From NCBI GenBank assembly GCA_027483065.1, contig JAIXVI010000259.1, positions 1-35,659 on the forward strand: a stretch of DNA of 35,659 bases. Direction: 5' to 3'. A model generated the notes under the pieces. The model was not told the DNA's origin and did not search any database. It worked only from the letters and a program-made list of their open reading frames with translations. How positions within the stretch are numbered: the first letter of the stretch is position 1; each line of letters opens with the position of its first letter. The stretch is from Planctomycetaceae bacterium. Its GTDB lineage: Bacteria > Planctomycetota > Phycisphaerae > Phycisphaerales > SM1A02. The translations under genes were made by a program, and so were the position numbers. Shown in pieces: positions 15,462 through 24,186 of this stretch.

Positions 15462-15869
15462 ATGCGATTCAAACGCCAAGGCGGCGACCGCAAGCCAGAA
15501 CTCAATCTCGCGTCGATGATCGATGCGACGTTCCTTCTGCTTTCGTTCTTCATCTTCACGACGGGCGCGGGCTCGAACGAGTCGAAACTCTCGCCAAATC
15601 TGCGGGTTCAGCAGGGAACCGACGCGAAGGACGACCTCGAACCACAAGTCGTCGAAGTACTGCGCGTCGATGGACAGATCGTCTATCGACTTGGCTCGGC
15701 CGATCATCCGACGCGCGAACTGCTTGCGGCAGCGTTGAAGGAACTTCCGCTCGATCGTGGGCTCTTCGTGCGCGTCTATCCAGGTGTCGATGTCGGTGCA
15801 GCGGCTGCGGCGATCCAAGTCGCGCGTGATACAGGATTCGAGGCGGTGACCTATGTGCCCGGAAAGTGA
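15462..15869 (+). CDS. ExbD/TolR-family protein, second copy
   Basis: The 135-residue protein has D21 in LASMIDATFLLLSFFIFTT, the proton-carrying position, followed by a periplasmic domain (VVEVLRVDGQIVYRLG, LFVRVYPGVDVGAAAAAIQVARDTGFEAVTYV). It is quite different from the first copy in sequence beyond the membrane helix, so the two may form a heterodimer. An AAAGGA lies ten bases before the ATG, just inside the end of the first exbD. Two different ExbD proteins per ExbB is known elsewhere, for example in some proteobacterial TonB systems. Confidence 0.92.
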   Translation: MRFKRQGGDRKPELNLASMIDATFLLLSFFIFTTGAGSNESKLSPNLRVQQGTDAKDDLEPQVVEVLRVDGQIVYRLGSADHPTRELLAAALKELPLDRGLFVRVYPGVDVGAAAAAIQVARDTGFEAVTYVPGK

Positions 15870-18684
15870 ATCGATCGACACTCTTCCTAGAGCGCGGCGC
15901 GCGAAGTTGATGACGGCAACGTCGTTGTTCGCGGAATGCTGGCACAAGCGCGTTTTCGCGCCGATCCTTCCGGGTTTCGTCGCGCTTTCCCTTTGTATGG
16001 GCTGTATCGGCGGCGCAGCACGCGCAGATGACGTGCTCGATTTCCTCGAAGCACGCGGTCTCGATTCGCTCGCTGCACTGCGTGTTGAAGAGTTGGCGTC
16101 AAAGGCGAGCCCTGAAGATCGCGCGCAACTCCTTGATCGCTTGGCGGAGATCTTCGCGCGGGTACTCGACACCACCGAGGATCAGGCCACGCAAGAGCGG
16201 CTACTCGCACGCGCCGACGCGCTCGTAGAAGATCTCGCAACCGCGAAGGGTGACGCGTTGCGTGTCTCAGCGGCGCGCACGCGCTATCGCGACGCAGCGC
16301 GACTCGCGGAGGGTATTCGCGCGGGTATTCCGGGCGATGCGACAGCCGCAAGTGCAACGCTTTCCGCGCAGGCGGCAGCGCTTCTTGAGGTTGCGAAGCG
16401 CGCGGAGAAGCGTGCTGCGGACATCGACAAGCGCGCTGAGCGTGCAAGCGGCCTCGCGCGCGACCTCGCCGTCGACGCGATGGATGAGGAGCGATCGATG
16501 GCGGGTCAGGCACGCTATCTCGCCGCGTGGAGTTTGCTCTACCGCGGGTTCCTCGCCAAGAGCCAAGAGGACACGACCCGAGCGCGCACGATTTTCGGCG
16601 ATTTGCTCGGGGCTTCTGATGGCAAGCTCAATCCTGATGACATCAGCGATGATCTTCGTTCCGACGAAGCGTTCGCCAGTGCGATTCTTGGCTACGCGCT
16701 GGCAACGGCGCGCGTGCAAGGCTTCGCCGAGAGTTTCAAGTATCTCAAGCTTCTCGAGAGCGATGAAACGCATCCGTCTGTCGGCGATGCGTTGCCAGGT
16801 TGGAAGTTGATCGCGGCACTCGAAGCGCGTTCCTTCGGCGATGCGCGTCAACTTTTTACGCGTGTCGCTCCTCGTGAAGATGCAGCGAATTGGGCGCGCG
16901 TGGCGGTGTCGCGTGCAGTTGAAGATGGCGACGCCGCGAATTCGTCGGGCGGCGCGAAGGACGCTGCGGTGCTCCTCAACGAAGCGGTCGCAACGCTCGC
17001 GGCACGCCGAGATTTGGGCGCGATTCGCGATCTCGTTGGTCGCTATGGCGAAGGAATCTTGGGTGCGGACGCTGCGGGATTTGTGCCGCGCTATGTGCGC
17101 GCGGTTCGGCTCTACGACGACGCGCAGTCCGCGATTGCCAAGGCTGGTGAAGATGAAGACAAACTGAAGAGTGCGGAAGTTCGCGGTCCTTCGCAAGAAG
17201 CTGCGGATGCGCTTGGTGCGGCACTCGAAGCTGCAGATATCAAGCAGTACGAGGACGCTGCGCAGAGTTGCCGCTTAATGCGCGCGTGGAGTTTGCGCGG
17301 TGCGGGCCGCTTTGCAGATGGCGCAAAGGCTTTCGACGAAGTTGCTGGGGCAAGCCTTGGCGAACGCGCTGAAGATGCCGCGCGCGCAGCGATCGCGTGC
17401 ATCGACGATCAGCATCGACAAACGACCGACGTCGCATCGCGCGACGCGGCGGAGAAAGAGTTGATCTCGCGGATCGACGCGTATCTCTCGCGTTTTCCGG
17501 CAAGCGATGCAGTACCGAGCCTTCTGGTCCGTAAGATTGCGCTTGTTGCTGATCCGGCATCAGGCGACATCGAACGCTTGCTTCAAGTTCGGCCGGATAC
17601 CAAAGAGTGGCTGCCTTCGCGACGACAAGCGCTCTCTGCGCTCTATCGCGCGTTCCGCGCAGGCAAAGAGCCGCGCGAAGAGACGGGCAAGCGATATCTC
17701 CAGATCCTCGGTGAACTTCCCGCAGATCCAAAAACGCAACTTCCTGCGTCAAGCCCTGCAATTGCGCGACAGGCGCTTGAAGTGGTGCTCGCGAATGAAG
17801 TTCGCGATCTCAAGACGGCGATGTCGCTCATCGCGGCGCTTGAAGCAGCTGGTGCCGCGGGTGAGTTTGATTTGCGCGCAGCCGACGAGGAGATCGCGTA
17901 CCGCAAACTTCAACTCGCGATCTTGAGCGAGCGTTGGGCCGATGTCGAAGCCGCGCTCGCGCCGTTCGAGAAGCCTGAAGCGACGGAACTCTGGGCTGAT
18001 GCGGCGTTGCGTTTGGCGATCCGCGGCGCGGAAGGAAAGCGTCGCAGTACGCCAAGTGATTCGCCGGCGCGCGCGGGTTATGTCGCGACGATCGTGCGCG
18101 CGGGCGACGCGATTCTGTTGCGTGCGGGTGGCCCTGCGGTTGCGCTCGCCGACACTACGAAGGACTCGCAGGCCTACGCGCAACTCGCGCGTGTGGCACT
18201 CGACGCGCGCGTTGAACTCGTGAAGAGCTCAGCCGATGCGGACAGCGCCAAGGCAGGCCTTCCGATCGCGGAGGCGTTGCTTGCGAAAACGCCGCGTGAT
18301 GCCACGATTTTGCGCGCAGCAGCGGGGCTCGCGGAAGCCGCTGGAAACTACGAAGACGCGGCGAATCATCTGCGCGCGCTCGTTGGTGGACTTCCTGCGC
18401 GCACGAATCCGTGGTTCGAAGCGAAGGTCGATCAAATGCGTGTGCTCGCGAAACTCGATCCAGTGCGCGCACGCACGGTGATCGATCAATACCGCACGCT
18501 CTATCCCGACCTTGGCCCCGAGCCGTGGCGCACGCGCATTGCGGAAATCGATGCGACGGTGCCGAAATCAAGCGGTGGTTCACGCACGACGGCACCAGAC
18601 GCAACCGATGCCCCACAAAGTGATGCGGATGACGGTGCGAGCGGCGCAGGCAGCGCAGGCACTGCCAAAGGAGTGACGCCATGA
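15853..18684 (+). CDS. Large exported TPR-like protein of the vWA-ExbBD cluster
   Basis: The 943-residue product has a signal sequence ending GGAARA, probably beginning at the internal Met-20 (position 15910), since MTATSLFAECWHKRVFAPIL gives a normal signal. The ATG at 15853 has GAGG nine bases upstream and overlaps exbD by 17 bases. Nearly the whole protein is Ala/Leu/Glu-rich helix in pairs, with TPR-like runs such as GRFADGAKAFDEVA, LGYALATARVQGFAESFKYLKLLE and, near the end, GNYEDAANHLRALVGGLP and DPVRARTVIDQYRTLYPDLGPEPWRTRI. A Ser/Asp/Thr-rich tail (905-943) follows. Such proteins usually scaffold complexes. It would lie in the periplasm. The next gene starts in its stop codon (ATGA). 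Confidence 0.85.
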   Translation: MCPESESIDTLPRARRAKLMTATSLFAECWHKRVFAPILPGFVALSLCMGCIGGAARADDVLDFLEARGLDSLAALRVEELASKASPEDRAQLLDRLAEIFARVLDTTEDQATQERLLARADALVEDLATAKGDALRVSAARTRYRDAARLAEGIRAGIPGDATAASATLSAQAAALLEVAKRAEKRAADIDKRAERASGLARDLAVDAMDEERSMAGQARYLAAWSLLYRGFLAKSQEDTTRARTIFGDLLGASDGKLNPDDISDDLRSDEAFASAILGYALATARVQGFAESFKYLKLLESDETHPSVGDALPGWKLIAALEARSFGDARQLFTRVAPREDAANWARVAVSRAVEDGDAANSSGGAKDAAVLLNEAVATLAARRDLGAIRDLVGRYGEGILGADAAGFVPRYVRAVRLYDDAQSAIAKAGEDEDKLKSAEVRGPSQEAADALGAALEAADIKQYEDAAQSCRLMRAWSLRGAGRFADGAKAFDEVAGASLGERAEDAARAAIACIDDQHRQTTDVASRDAAEKELISRIDAYLSRFPASDAVPSLLVRKIALVADPASGDIERLLQVRPDTKEWLPSRRQALSALYRAFRAGKEPREETGKRYLQILGELPADPKTQLPASSPAIARQALEVVLANEVRDLKTAMSLIAALEAAGAAGEFDLRAADEEIAYRKLQLAILSERWADVEAALAPFEKPEATELWADAALRLAIRGAEGKRRSTPSDSPARAGYVATIVRAGDAILLRAGGPAVALADTTKDSQAYAQLARVALDARVELVKSSADADSAKAGLPIAEALLAKTPRDATILRAAAGLAEAAGNYEDAANHLRALVGGLPARTNPWFEAKVDQMRVLAKLDPVRARTVIDQYRTLYPDLGPEPWRTRIAEIDATVPKSSGGSRTTAPDATDAPQSDADDGASGAGSAGTAKGVTP

Positions 18685-21600
18685 GTGCTCCTCAAGATCG
18701 ATCGAGAGAAGTGCCTTCCACAACGAAGCGGTTTCTCGGTGTCGACGCTAGCTCTGATGATCGCGTGCTTCTTGCACTTCCCGCGGGTGACTTGAAGAGC
18801 GGTCAGATCGAAGCCGCGCTTGAGAAGCGCCTCGATGAAATCGCGCGCCATCCGCTCTCGGGAAGTGCGGAAGCAAAGCGACTTGCGCAACAGTTGGAGT
18901 CGGCAGCGGATCGATTGCAAGCCGAAATCGCACTGGTTGCGAAGGGGCCGTTGCATCCCGCAGCAGCGCGGCGTGCGGCGAAGAAATTGCAGTCCGCGGG
19001 TATCGGTGCATCGAATGCTGGAGGTACGCCGTCCGCGCCGAAGCCAGTGCAAAAGCCCGGCGTTCTCGCACCGGATGCTGCGAAGCGCCCAGGCGTTGGA
19101 CTCAGCGCCGACGATCTCACCGATTTCGATCGGCTCGCACTCGCGCTGCTCGTTGTTTCGGGCGGTTGGAACGCAAAGAGTGCGAAGCGCCTCGCGACCG
19201 TTGCCGGTGAATACGGCGTTTCGGTCGAAGATCTTGATCGCGTTGTGCAAGGGCTCACCACGTTCCTTTCCGAAGGCGAGGGCTTGCGCGGTGCGATGGG
19301 TGAAGTTGGATCGCAAGCGCGTTCTGCATGGATGCAAACGCCTGCGCAGACATCACGTACCGATGCGGCCGAAGGTGCAGTTGAACGCGTCCTCTCGCGT
19401 CTCAATGATGTCATTCGCGACGAAGTCACGAGCGGCTCGCAAGCCTCGCAGATTCGTCTTGCCGTCATCTTCGGTGGCATGGCACTCTCGTGGATCGGCG
19501 TGCTCGCGTGGCTCTTCTTCACGCCGGAGAAAGCCCCTGATTCTGCGGGCACGAGTGCCACAAACAACGCAACGACCGCGAGTGCGAGCAATCGTTCGAG
19601 TTCACCGTCGGTTGACACGAGCGGACTCGATGTCACGACCGGCGCCAATGGCGAATCGATCGCGCCAGTCGCGGCGCTCGCAGCGCCGGCGAAGTATCCG
19701 CGTGCACCTGGCTTTGTTCCGTCGAAAGCACCGAAGTCGGTGATCGAGGCGGCGAGTAGTGGCGCGCAGTGGATCGGTGACCTCGAAGACGCGTCGCGTC
19801 AGATTCGTGTTGCAAAGGGCAAGCTGAATGAGGCGCCTGCAACGCGGATTGCCTCGGCGCTTTCGCTCGCTGCGGACGCGTGGCCATCGGCCACCGGCTA
19901 TCGCGCCGATGTCGTTCGCGCTGCGGCTCAATGTGCGCGTGAAACGCGCGGTACCGACTCGTTGCGGCGTTTGATGCAACTCGTTCCCGGTTCGATCGCT
20001 GATGCCAATCGCGCTGGACTTGCGCCGTGGCAGCGCATTTGGCGCACGTCTTTCGGCGCGGGCGTACTCGGCGCGATCGCGCTTGACGCAGCGCAGCCAC
20101 CTGAGGTTGCTGCGGCAGCCCGCGAAGAAATGCGCGTGCGCGCGATTGCGATTCCGCGTGGCGACGTCACCGATGCGTTCGGTGCAAGCGCCACGGGCGA
20201 ACTCGGAAAAGGCGCCCGCGAACTGGCCGAAGGTATGGCGCTCGGAACGATCACAGATCTTGAGGATGCGTCGCGTTGGGCGCAGGCCGTTGAAGTCGCG
20301 GCGCAATCGCCTGTCCTTCGTGCGAAGGCTGCGAAAGAAGCGATCGATGCAGCGTTGCGCTCGCCGGGCGCGTTGGATAAGCCCGGCCCACTCGTCGATT
20401 TCCTCGCATATGCGATTCACATGCTCGACTACACGGGCCGTGGATCTGATGCGCCGTTTGTCCGCGACGCGCTGGCATCGTGGATTGTCGATGAGGGAAT
20501 TCCTCCGACGCGCGTGTGGGTTTTCACGAGTCTTCTCGATGCCGATCTCGCGATCGCGTGGTACGGGCCGGATCTTGTTCTCGCGACAAACGCCGACAAA
20601 GCAGCGCGCGGCGCGCTCGCCGATCGCGTGCTCGCGGCGTTCCCGAAGGTTGGCAATACCGCCATCGGACAAGCGATTCTCGTGGAAGGTTCGCAACTCG
20701 ATGGCTGGCGGAAAAACGTTGCGCTGCTCGATGGTCTCACGAAAGCGGATGTTGCCGATCGACTGCGAAATGCGGCTGTTGCGCTCGGTTCAGCGCGCGT
20801 CGCCCGTGCGTTTGAACTTGGCGATGGAAAGCTTGCGAAATCTGCCGACGAGCAGATGGTTGCACTGATGGCGCGTGAAGCGAAGGAGTGGAACGCGTCA
20901 CCGACGGGTGAGCGTGCGGGCCTTCCAGCGTCCGGTGTGCGCGACGGCGATTTCGCCGACGCATGGCGTGGGGCGGGTCGTGGTGTGGAGCAGCGCATTG
21001 ATCTTGCGCGAACACTCGCGGCGCGGCCGAGCGCGGGTGATCTCGGCCCGATCGACGCGCAAGTGGTGGCGTTTGAAGCGTTGCGCGGCAACCAACCTGA
21101 CGTGCGTGAAGCGATCGCAACGGCGTTGGTCGATCGCTACGCCAATGGCCCTGAAGCACTGCGTGCAGTGCTCGATGTTCTCGCGGATGGGGCAAACAGT
21201 CAGTCGGGTGCGCAACTTGTTTCGAGTCTCGTGGGAACGACCGTTGCGGGCGCAGATTGGCTCGCGGAAGCGCGCGCGTTGTTGATCGAGAAGATTCGGC
21301 TTCTGGAAGATGATCGCGATCATGCGGTTGATGCTGCGAGCGGCGAGATTGCCACGATGGCAAGCGCGCTCGCGGCCTCGTACGCGAAGCAAGGCGCACT
21401 GACCGTTGGTGGTCAACGCGCGGATCGCGCGCTTGCCTCACTCGCGGATGCGCTTCGTGATGAAGCGGCCACGAAGTTCCTCGCGGCGCCATTCCCAGCG
21501 CCTATCGATGAGATCGAAAGGTTGCGCGCGGCACGTCGAGGGATCGCACGCAGTGTGACGCAGCGTATGGCCGCAGAAACACCGGCGATTCTCGATTACA

Positions 21601-21791
21601 CCGCGATGCTCGTTGCGGCTCGTCAACCCGCGCTTCAATCGAAACTCACGACGATTCTCGACAATGCTCGTCGTGCTCGCGCGACCGCGGGCGGCGCGAG
21701 CGAGCAGGTGGAGTCGGATCTTCGTGCGATGCTCGCCGTCCTCGGCGAAGTGCTCGCGCCCGAAGCGACGAAGCGAGATGAGGAAGCATGA
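18681..21791 (+). CDS. 1036-residue single-pass protein of the vWA-ExbBD cluster
   Basis: This is a large bitopic membrane protein. Residues 1-250 are cytoplasmic by the positive-inside rule: a small N-terminal helical domain (RFLGVDASSDD ... EKRLDEIARHPLSGSAEAKRL) with a weak J-domain-like outline, an Ala/Pro linker and a second helical domain (LTDFDRLALALLVVSGGWNAKSAKRLATVAGEYGVS). The membrane helix is near 257-281 (IRLAVIFGGMALSWIGVLAWLFF). A Ser/Thr/Asn-rich linker then leads to about 700 residues of alpha-helical repeat in the periplasm. No enzyme motif is visible. Cytoplasmic and periplasmic halves joined by one helix suit a coupling or scaffold protein. Its ATG overlaps the preceding stop, and the next gene overlaps its own end. 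Confidence 0.85.
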   Translation: MSAPQDRSREVPSTTKRFLGVDASSDDRVLLALPAGDLKSGQIEAALEKRLDEIARHPLSGSAEAKRLAQQLESAADRLQAEIALVAKGPLHPAAARRAAKKLQSAGIGASNAGGTPSAPKPVQKPGVLAPDAAKRPGVGLSADDLTDFDRLALALLVVSGGWNAKSAKRLATVAGEYGVSVEDLDRVVQGLTTFLSEGEGLRGAMGEVGSQARSAWMQTPAQTSRTDAAEGAVERVLSRLNDVIRDEVTSGSQASQIRLAVIFGGMALSWIGVLAWLFFTPEKAPDSAGTSATNNATTASASNRSSSPSVDTSGLDVTTGANGESIAPVAALAAPAKYPRAPGFVPSKAPKSVIEAASSGAQWIGDLEDASRQIRVAKGKLNEAPATRIASALSLAADAWPSATGYRADVVRAAAQCARETRGTDSLRRLMQLVPGSIADANRAGLAPWQRIWRTSFGAGVLGAIALDAAQPPEVAAAAREEMRVRAIAIPRGDVTDAFGASATGELGKGARELAEGMALGTITDLEDASRWAQAVEVAAQSPVLRAKAAKEAIDAALRSPGALDKPGPLVDFLAYAIHMLDYTGRGSDAPFVRDALASWIVDEGIPPTRVWVFTSLLDADLAIAWYGPDLVLATNADKAARGALADRVLAAFPKVGNTAIGQAILVEGSQLDGWRKNVALLDGLTKADVADRLRNAAVALGSARVARAFELGDGKLAKSADEQMVALMAREAKEWNASPTGERAGLPASGVRDGDFADAWRGAGRGVEQRIDLARTLAARPSAGDLGPIDAQVVAFEALRGNQPDVREAIATALVDRYANGPEALRAVLDVLADGANSQSGAQLVSSLVGTTVAGADWLAEARALLIEKIRLLEDDRDHAVDAASGEIATMASALAASYAKQGALTVGGQRADRALASLADALRDEAATKFLAAPFPAPIDEIERLRAARRGIARSVTQRMAAETPAILDYTAMLVAARQPALQSKLTTILDNARRARATAGGASEQVESDLRAMLAVLGEVLAPEATKRDEEA

Positions 21792-22657
21792 GGTCTCTGA
21801 TGAAGACACACACGTATTCCAAGAAAACGAGCGTCATCCGCCTGAGTTGCGCGGCATTGTGCGCACTTGGGGTCGTTGGCTTTGTCGACGCGATCAGCAG
21901 CCACTCGTTCGCGGGGTTCCACGCGCCTTCGACGCTCGTCGCCGCCGGGCACGCAACCCTCTCCACGCAGTCATCCGCTTCTGTGGAGCGTTGGAACGAG
22001 CGATTGGAAGCGCTCGATCCAATGCGGCCATACGACTACCTCGCGCTTGCGGAAGAAGTCGCGGACGCCGCTTCGAGTGAGCGCGAGCGCCAACTCGCGC
22101 GCGAACTCTTTGGTCTCGCCGGCGCGCTCGACACGGAGCGACTTGGTCGAAGCGCGCTCCTCGCGCTTGCGCAATTCGCTTCCGATCGTCGTGAACGCGA
22201 GCGTGCGCTTGCCGCCGCGGAAATCGTTGGTGGTCGTGGCGGTTTGTTGCGATCGTTTCGGATTGAACCCGAACAGTTGGAGGCGCTGTCGCGCGCATTT
22301 AGTTTCTATCGCCGTGGCGAAGGCCGAAAGGCGCTGAATGTCTTACGACAGGCAGACGCTGACGCGGTGCTTGAAGAGATCGGCGATGCAATTCCCGGCG
22401 GCGCCGCGGGTTTTCGCGCCGAGCTCGAGGCGATGCGCGGCGGCGGCGCGGCACGCCCTGATCCGCAGTCGGTGCGCCGACTGCTCTTACTTGAACTCGC
22501 GTTACGGCAGGGCGATGGACGAGCGGTTTCGCTCGACATGCTGCTGCGTGGCGATGAGCCGTTGATTGAGATCGACCCGAGTGACCCAGCCGCGCTTTGG
22601 CAAGTCGATCCGACGAAGCCGTGGTGGCGCAACGGCAAGTGGAGCGGCGGGACCTGA
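21788..22657 (+). CDS. Exported protein, last gene of the vWA-ExbBD cluster
   Basis: The 289-residue product has a signal peptide (after MKTHTYSKKTSVIRL the core is SCAALCALGVVGFVDA), with Met-1 at 21788 or Met-5 at 21800 as start. The body is helical and Arg/Glu/Ala-rich: YDYLALAEEVADAASSERERQLARELFGLAGALD, FASDRRERERALAAAEIVGG and a GEGRKALNVLRQADADAVLEEIG hairpin. The end (DPSDPAALWQVDPTKPWWRNGKW) is Trp/Pro-rich and looks like a distinct tail. No known family comes to mind. It overlaps the preceding gene by ATGA and closes the cluster before a weak terminator-like hairpin. Confidence 0.8.
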   Translation: MRSLMKTHTYSKKTSVIRLSCAALCALGVVGFVDAISSHSFAGFHAPSTLVAAGHATLSTQSSASVERWNERLEALDPMRPYDYLALAEEVADAASSERERQLARELFGLAGALDTERLGRSALLALAQFASDRRERERALAAAEIVGGRGGLLRSFRIEPEQLEALSRAFSFYRRGEGRKALNVLRQADADAVLEEIGDAIPGGAAGFRAELEAMRGGGAARPDPQSVRRLLLLELALRQGDGRAVSLDMLLRGDEPLIEIDPSDPAALWQVDPTKPWWRNGKWSGGT

Positions 22658-22660
22658 GTT

Positions 22661-22686
22661 CTCGCGCCTGAACGCGTGCGAGTTTT
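22661..22686 (+). terminator. Weak terminator-like hairpin after the vWA-ExbBD cluster
   Basis: CTCGC (22661-22665) pairs with GCGAG (22678-22682) around a GC-containing loop, followed by TTTT. The stem is short and bulged, so this is a tentative intrinsic terminator. Confidence 0.4.
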
Positions 22687-22727
22687 CGCGCGCGACTTCT
22701 CGGGCGCACCGCCGAGAGTGACTTCTG

Positions 22728-22733
22728 TACACT
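22728..22733 (+). promoter_or_regulatory. Candidate -10 box of cbs
   Basis: TACACT six bases before the cbs ATG, the same hexamer seen before thrS and frr. A leaderless start is implied. No clear -35. Confidence 0.35.
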
Positions 22734-22739
22734 CGGGGG

Positions 22740-24128
22740 ATGTCGACCCCGCGTGCCACTGCTCCAGTTTTTCACAACATCCTCGAGATGATCGGGAACA
22801 CTCCGATGCTCGAGATCACGCGGATCGACACCGGCCCGTGTCGGCTCTTCGTGAAGATGGAGTCGATGAACCCTGGCAACTCCATCAAGGATCGCATCGC
22901 GGTCACGATGGTGGATGCTGCGGAGAAGTCGGGCAAGTTGAAGAAGGGCGGGCGCATCGTCGAAGCGACCGCGGGCAACACGGGCCTCGCGCTCGCGCTT
23001 GTGGCCGGACAGAAGGGCTATCGCTTGACGGTGGTCGTTCCCGACAAGATGAGCGATGAGAAGATCTCGCACCTTCGCGCGATGGGCGCGGAAGTGGTCC
23101 TGACGCGCTCGGACGTCGCGAAGGGGCACCCGGAGTACTACCAAGACGTTGCCGAGCGCATTGCGCGCGACGATCCCGATGCCTTCTACGTGAATCAGTT
23201 CGCCAACGAGGCGAATCCGAAAGCGCACTACGACACAACGGGCCCAGAAATCTGGGAACAGATGGATGGCAAGATTGATGCGTTTGTCGTGGGCGTTGGC
23301 TCTGGTGGCACCGTGTCTGGCGTTGGGCATTTCCTCAAGGAGCGCAACCCTGCGTGCGAGATCATCCTCGCCGACCCCGTTGGATCGATCCTGACGCCGC
23401 TCATCAACGAGGGCAAGCAAGTGCCACCAGGCTCGTGGCTTGTCGAGGGTATTGGCGAGGATTTCGTTCCCTCGATTTGCGATCTCAAACTGGTGAAGAA
23501 GGCTTACGCAATTCCCGACGGCGAAGCGTTCCACACCGCGCGCGAACTCTTGCGCAAAGAAGGCGTGCTCGCAGGTTCGTCGGTGGGCACGCTGTTCGCC
23601 GCGGCACTTCGCTATTGCCGCGAGCAAACGGAGCCGAAGCGCGTTGTCACGCTCATCTGCGACAACGGCGCGAAGTACCTCTCCAAGATGTTCAACGACT
23701 TCTGGATGGTGGACAACGGCTTCATCGAGCGCAAGAAATACGGCGATATCCGTGATCTCATCGCGCGTCGCCACCTTGAGAAAGAGGATTACTGCCTTAC
23801 GCCAGATCTGCCTGTTGTGCAGGCGATCAAGCGCATGCGCATGTTCTCGATTTCACAGATGGCGGTGGTGGATGAGAAGGATCACGTCGTCGGCATTCTC
23901 GATGAGTCCGACGTGTTGCTTGCACTTGTACGTGATCGCGATTGCGCGACGCGACCGATTCGCGATTACATGTCGAGCCGCGTTGAAACCGTGCGACCGA
24001 CAGCGAGCGTGAACGACCTCATGCCAATCTTCCGCGCTGATCGCGTGGCGGTCATCGCCGACGAGAAGCACTTCTACGGACTTATCACGAAGATCGATCT
24101 CATCAACTTCCTGCGGAAGCAACTTTGA
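22740..24128 (+). CDS. cbs: Cystathionine beta-synthase with CBS domain pair
   Basis: The 462-residue enzyme joins serine and homocysteine to cystathionine with PLP. The fold type II PLP core shows K50 in NPGNSIKDRIA as the Schiff-base lysine, the substrate loop ATAGNTGLALA, and the phosphate loop VGSGGTVSGV. Residues of about 340-462 form two CBS domains (ISQMAVVDEKDHVVGILDESDVLLAL and RVAVIADEKHFYGLITKIDL), which usually sense adenosyl ligands. There is no N-terminal heme-binding part, as in bacterial forms. The paired gene directly downstream encodes the next transsulfuration enzyme, which supports CBS over cysteine synthase. GGGGG sits against the ATG, so a Shine-Dalgarno is not usable. 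The 3' end is duplicated in the DNA. Confidence 0.92.
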   Translation: MSTPRATAPVFHNILEMIGNTPMLEITRIDTGPCRLFVKMESMNPGNSIKDRIAVTMVDAAEKSGKLKKGGRIVEATAGNTGLALALVAGQKGYRLTVVVPDKMSDEKISHLRAMGAEVVLTRSDVAKGHPEYYQDVAERIARDDPDAFYVNQFANEANPKAHYDTTGPEIWEQMDGKIDAFVVGVGSGGTVSGVGHFLKERNPACEIILADPVGSILTPLINEGKQVPPGSWLVEGIGEDFVPSICDLKLVKKAYAIPDGEAFHTARELLRKEGVLAGSSVGTLFAAALRYCREQTEPKRVVTLICDNGAKYLSKMFNDFWMVDNGFIERKKYGDIRDLIARRHLEKEDYCLTPDLPVVQAIKRMRMFSISQMAVVDEKDHVVGILDESDVLLALVRDRDCATRPIRDYMSSRVETVRPTASVNDLMPIFRADRVAVIADEKHFYGLITKIDLINFLRKQL

Positions 24129-24150
24129 ACTTCCTCCGCAAGCAACTTTG
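24105..24150. repeat. 23-bp tandem duplication across the cbs stop codon
   Basis: AACTTCCTGCGGAAGCAACT is repeated directly after itself with two substitutions (units 24105-24127 and 24128-24150). The first copy codes the final NFLRKQL and stop. The second is non-coding because the 23-base unit shifts frame. Confidence 0.9.
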
Positions 24151-24186
24151 AATTCCCGACGCGCGCTCGCGCAGCAGGACTCTGCC

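Noticed and set aside
14259-15869. A flagellar motor (MotA/MotB) reading of the ExbB/ExbD genes
   Set aside because: The small single-helix proteins lack an OmpA-like peptidoglycan domain and the three-helix channel protein has the ExbB/TolQ TM2 signature, not the four-helix MotA layout.
22740-24128. Cysteine synthase (CysK/CysM) as an alternative for cbs
   Set aside because: The C-terminal CBS domain pair and the neighbouring cystathionine enzyme favour cystathionine beta-synthase.
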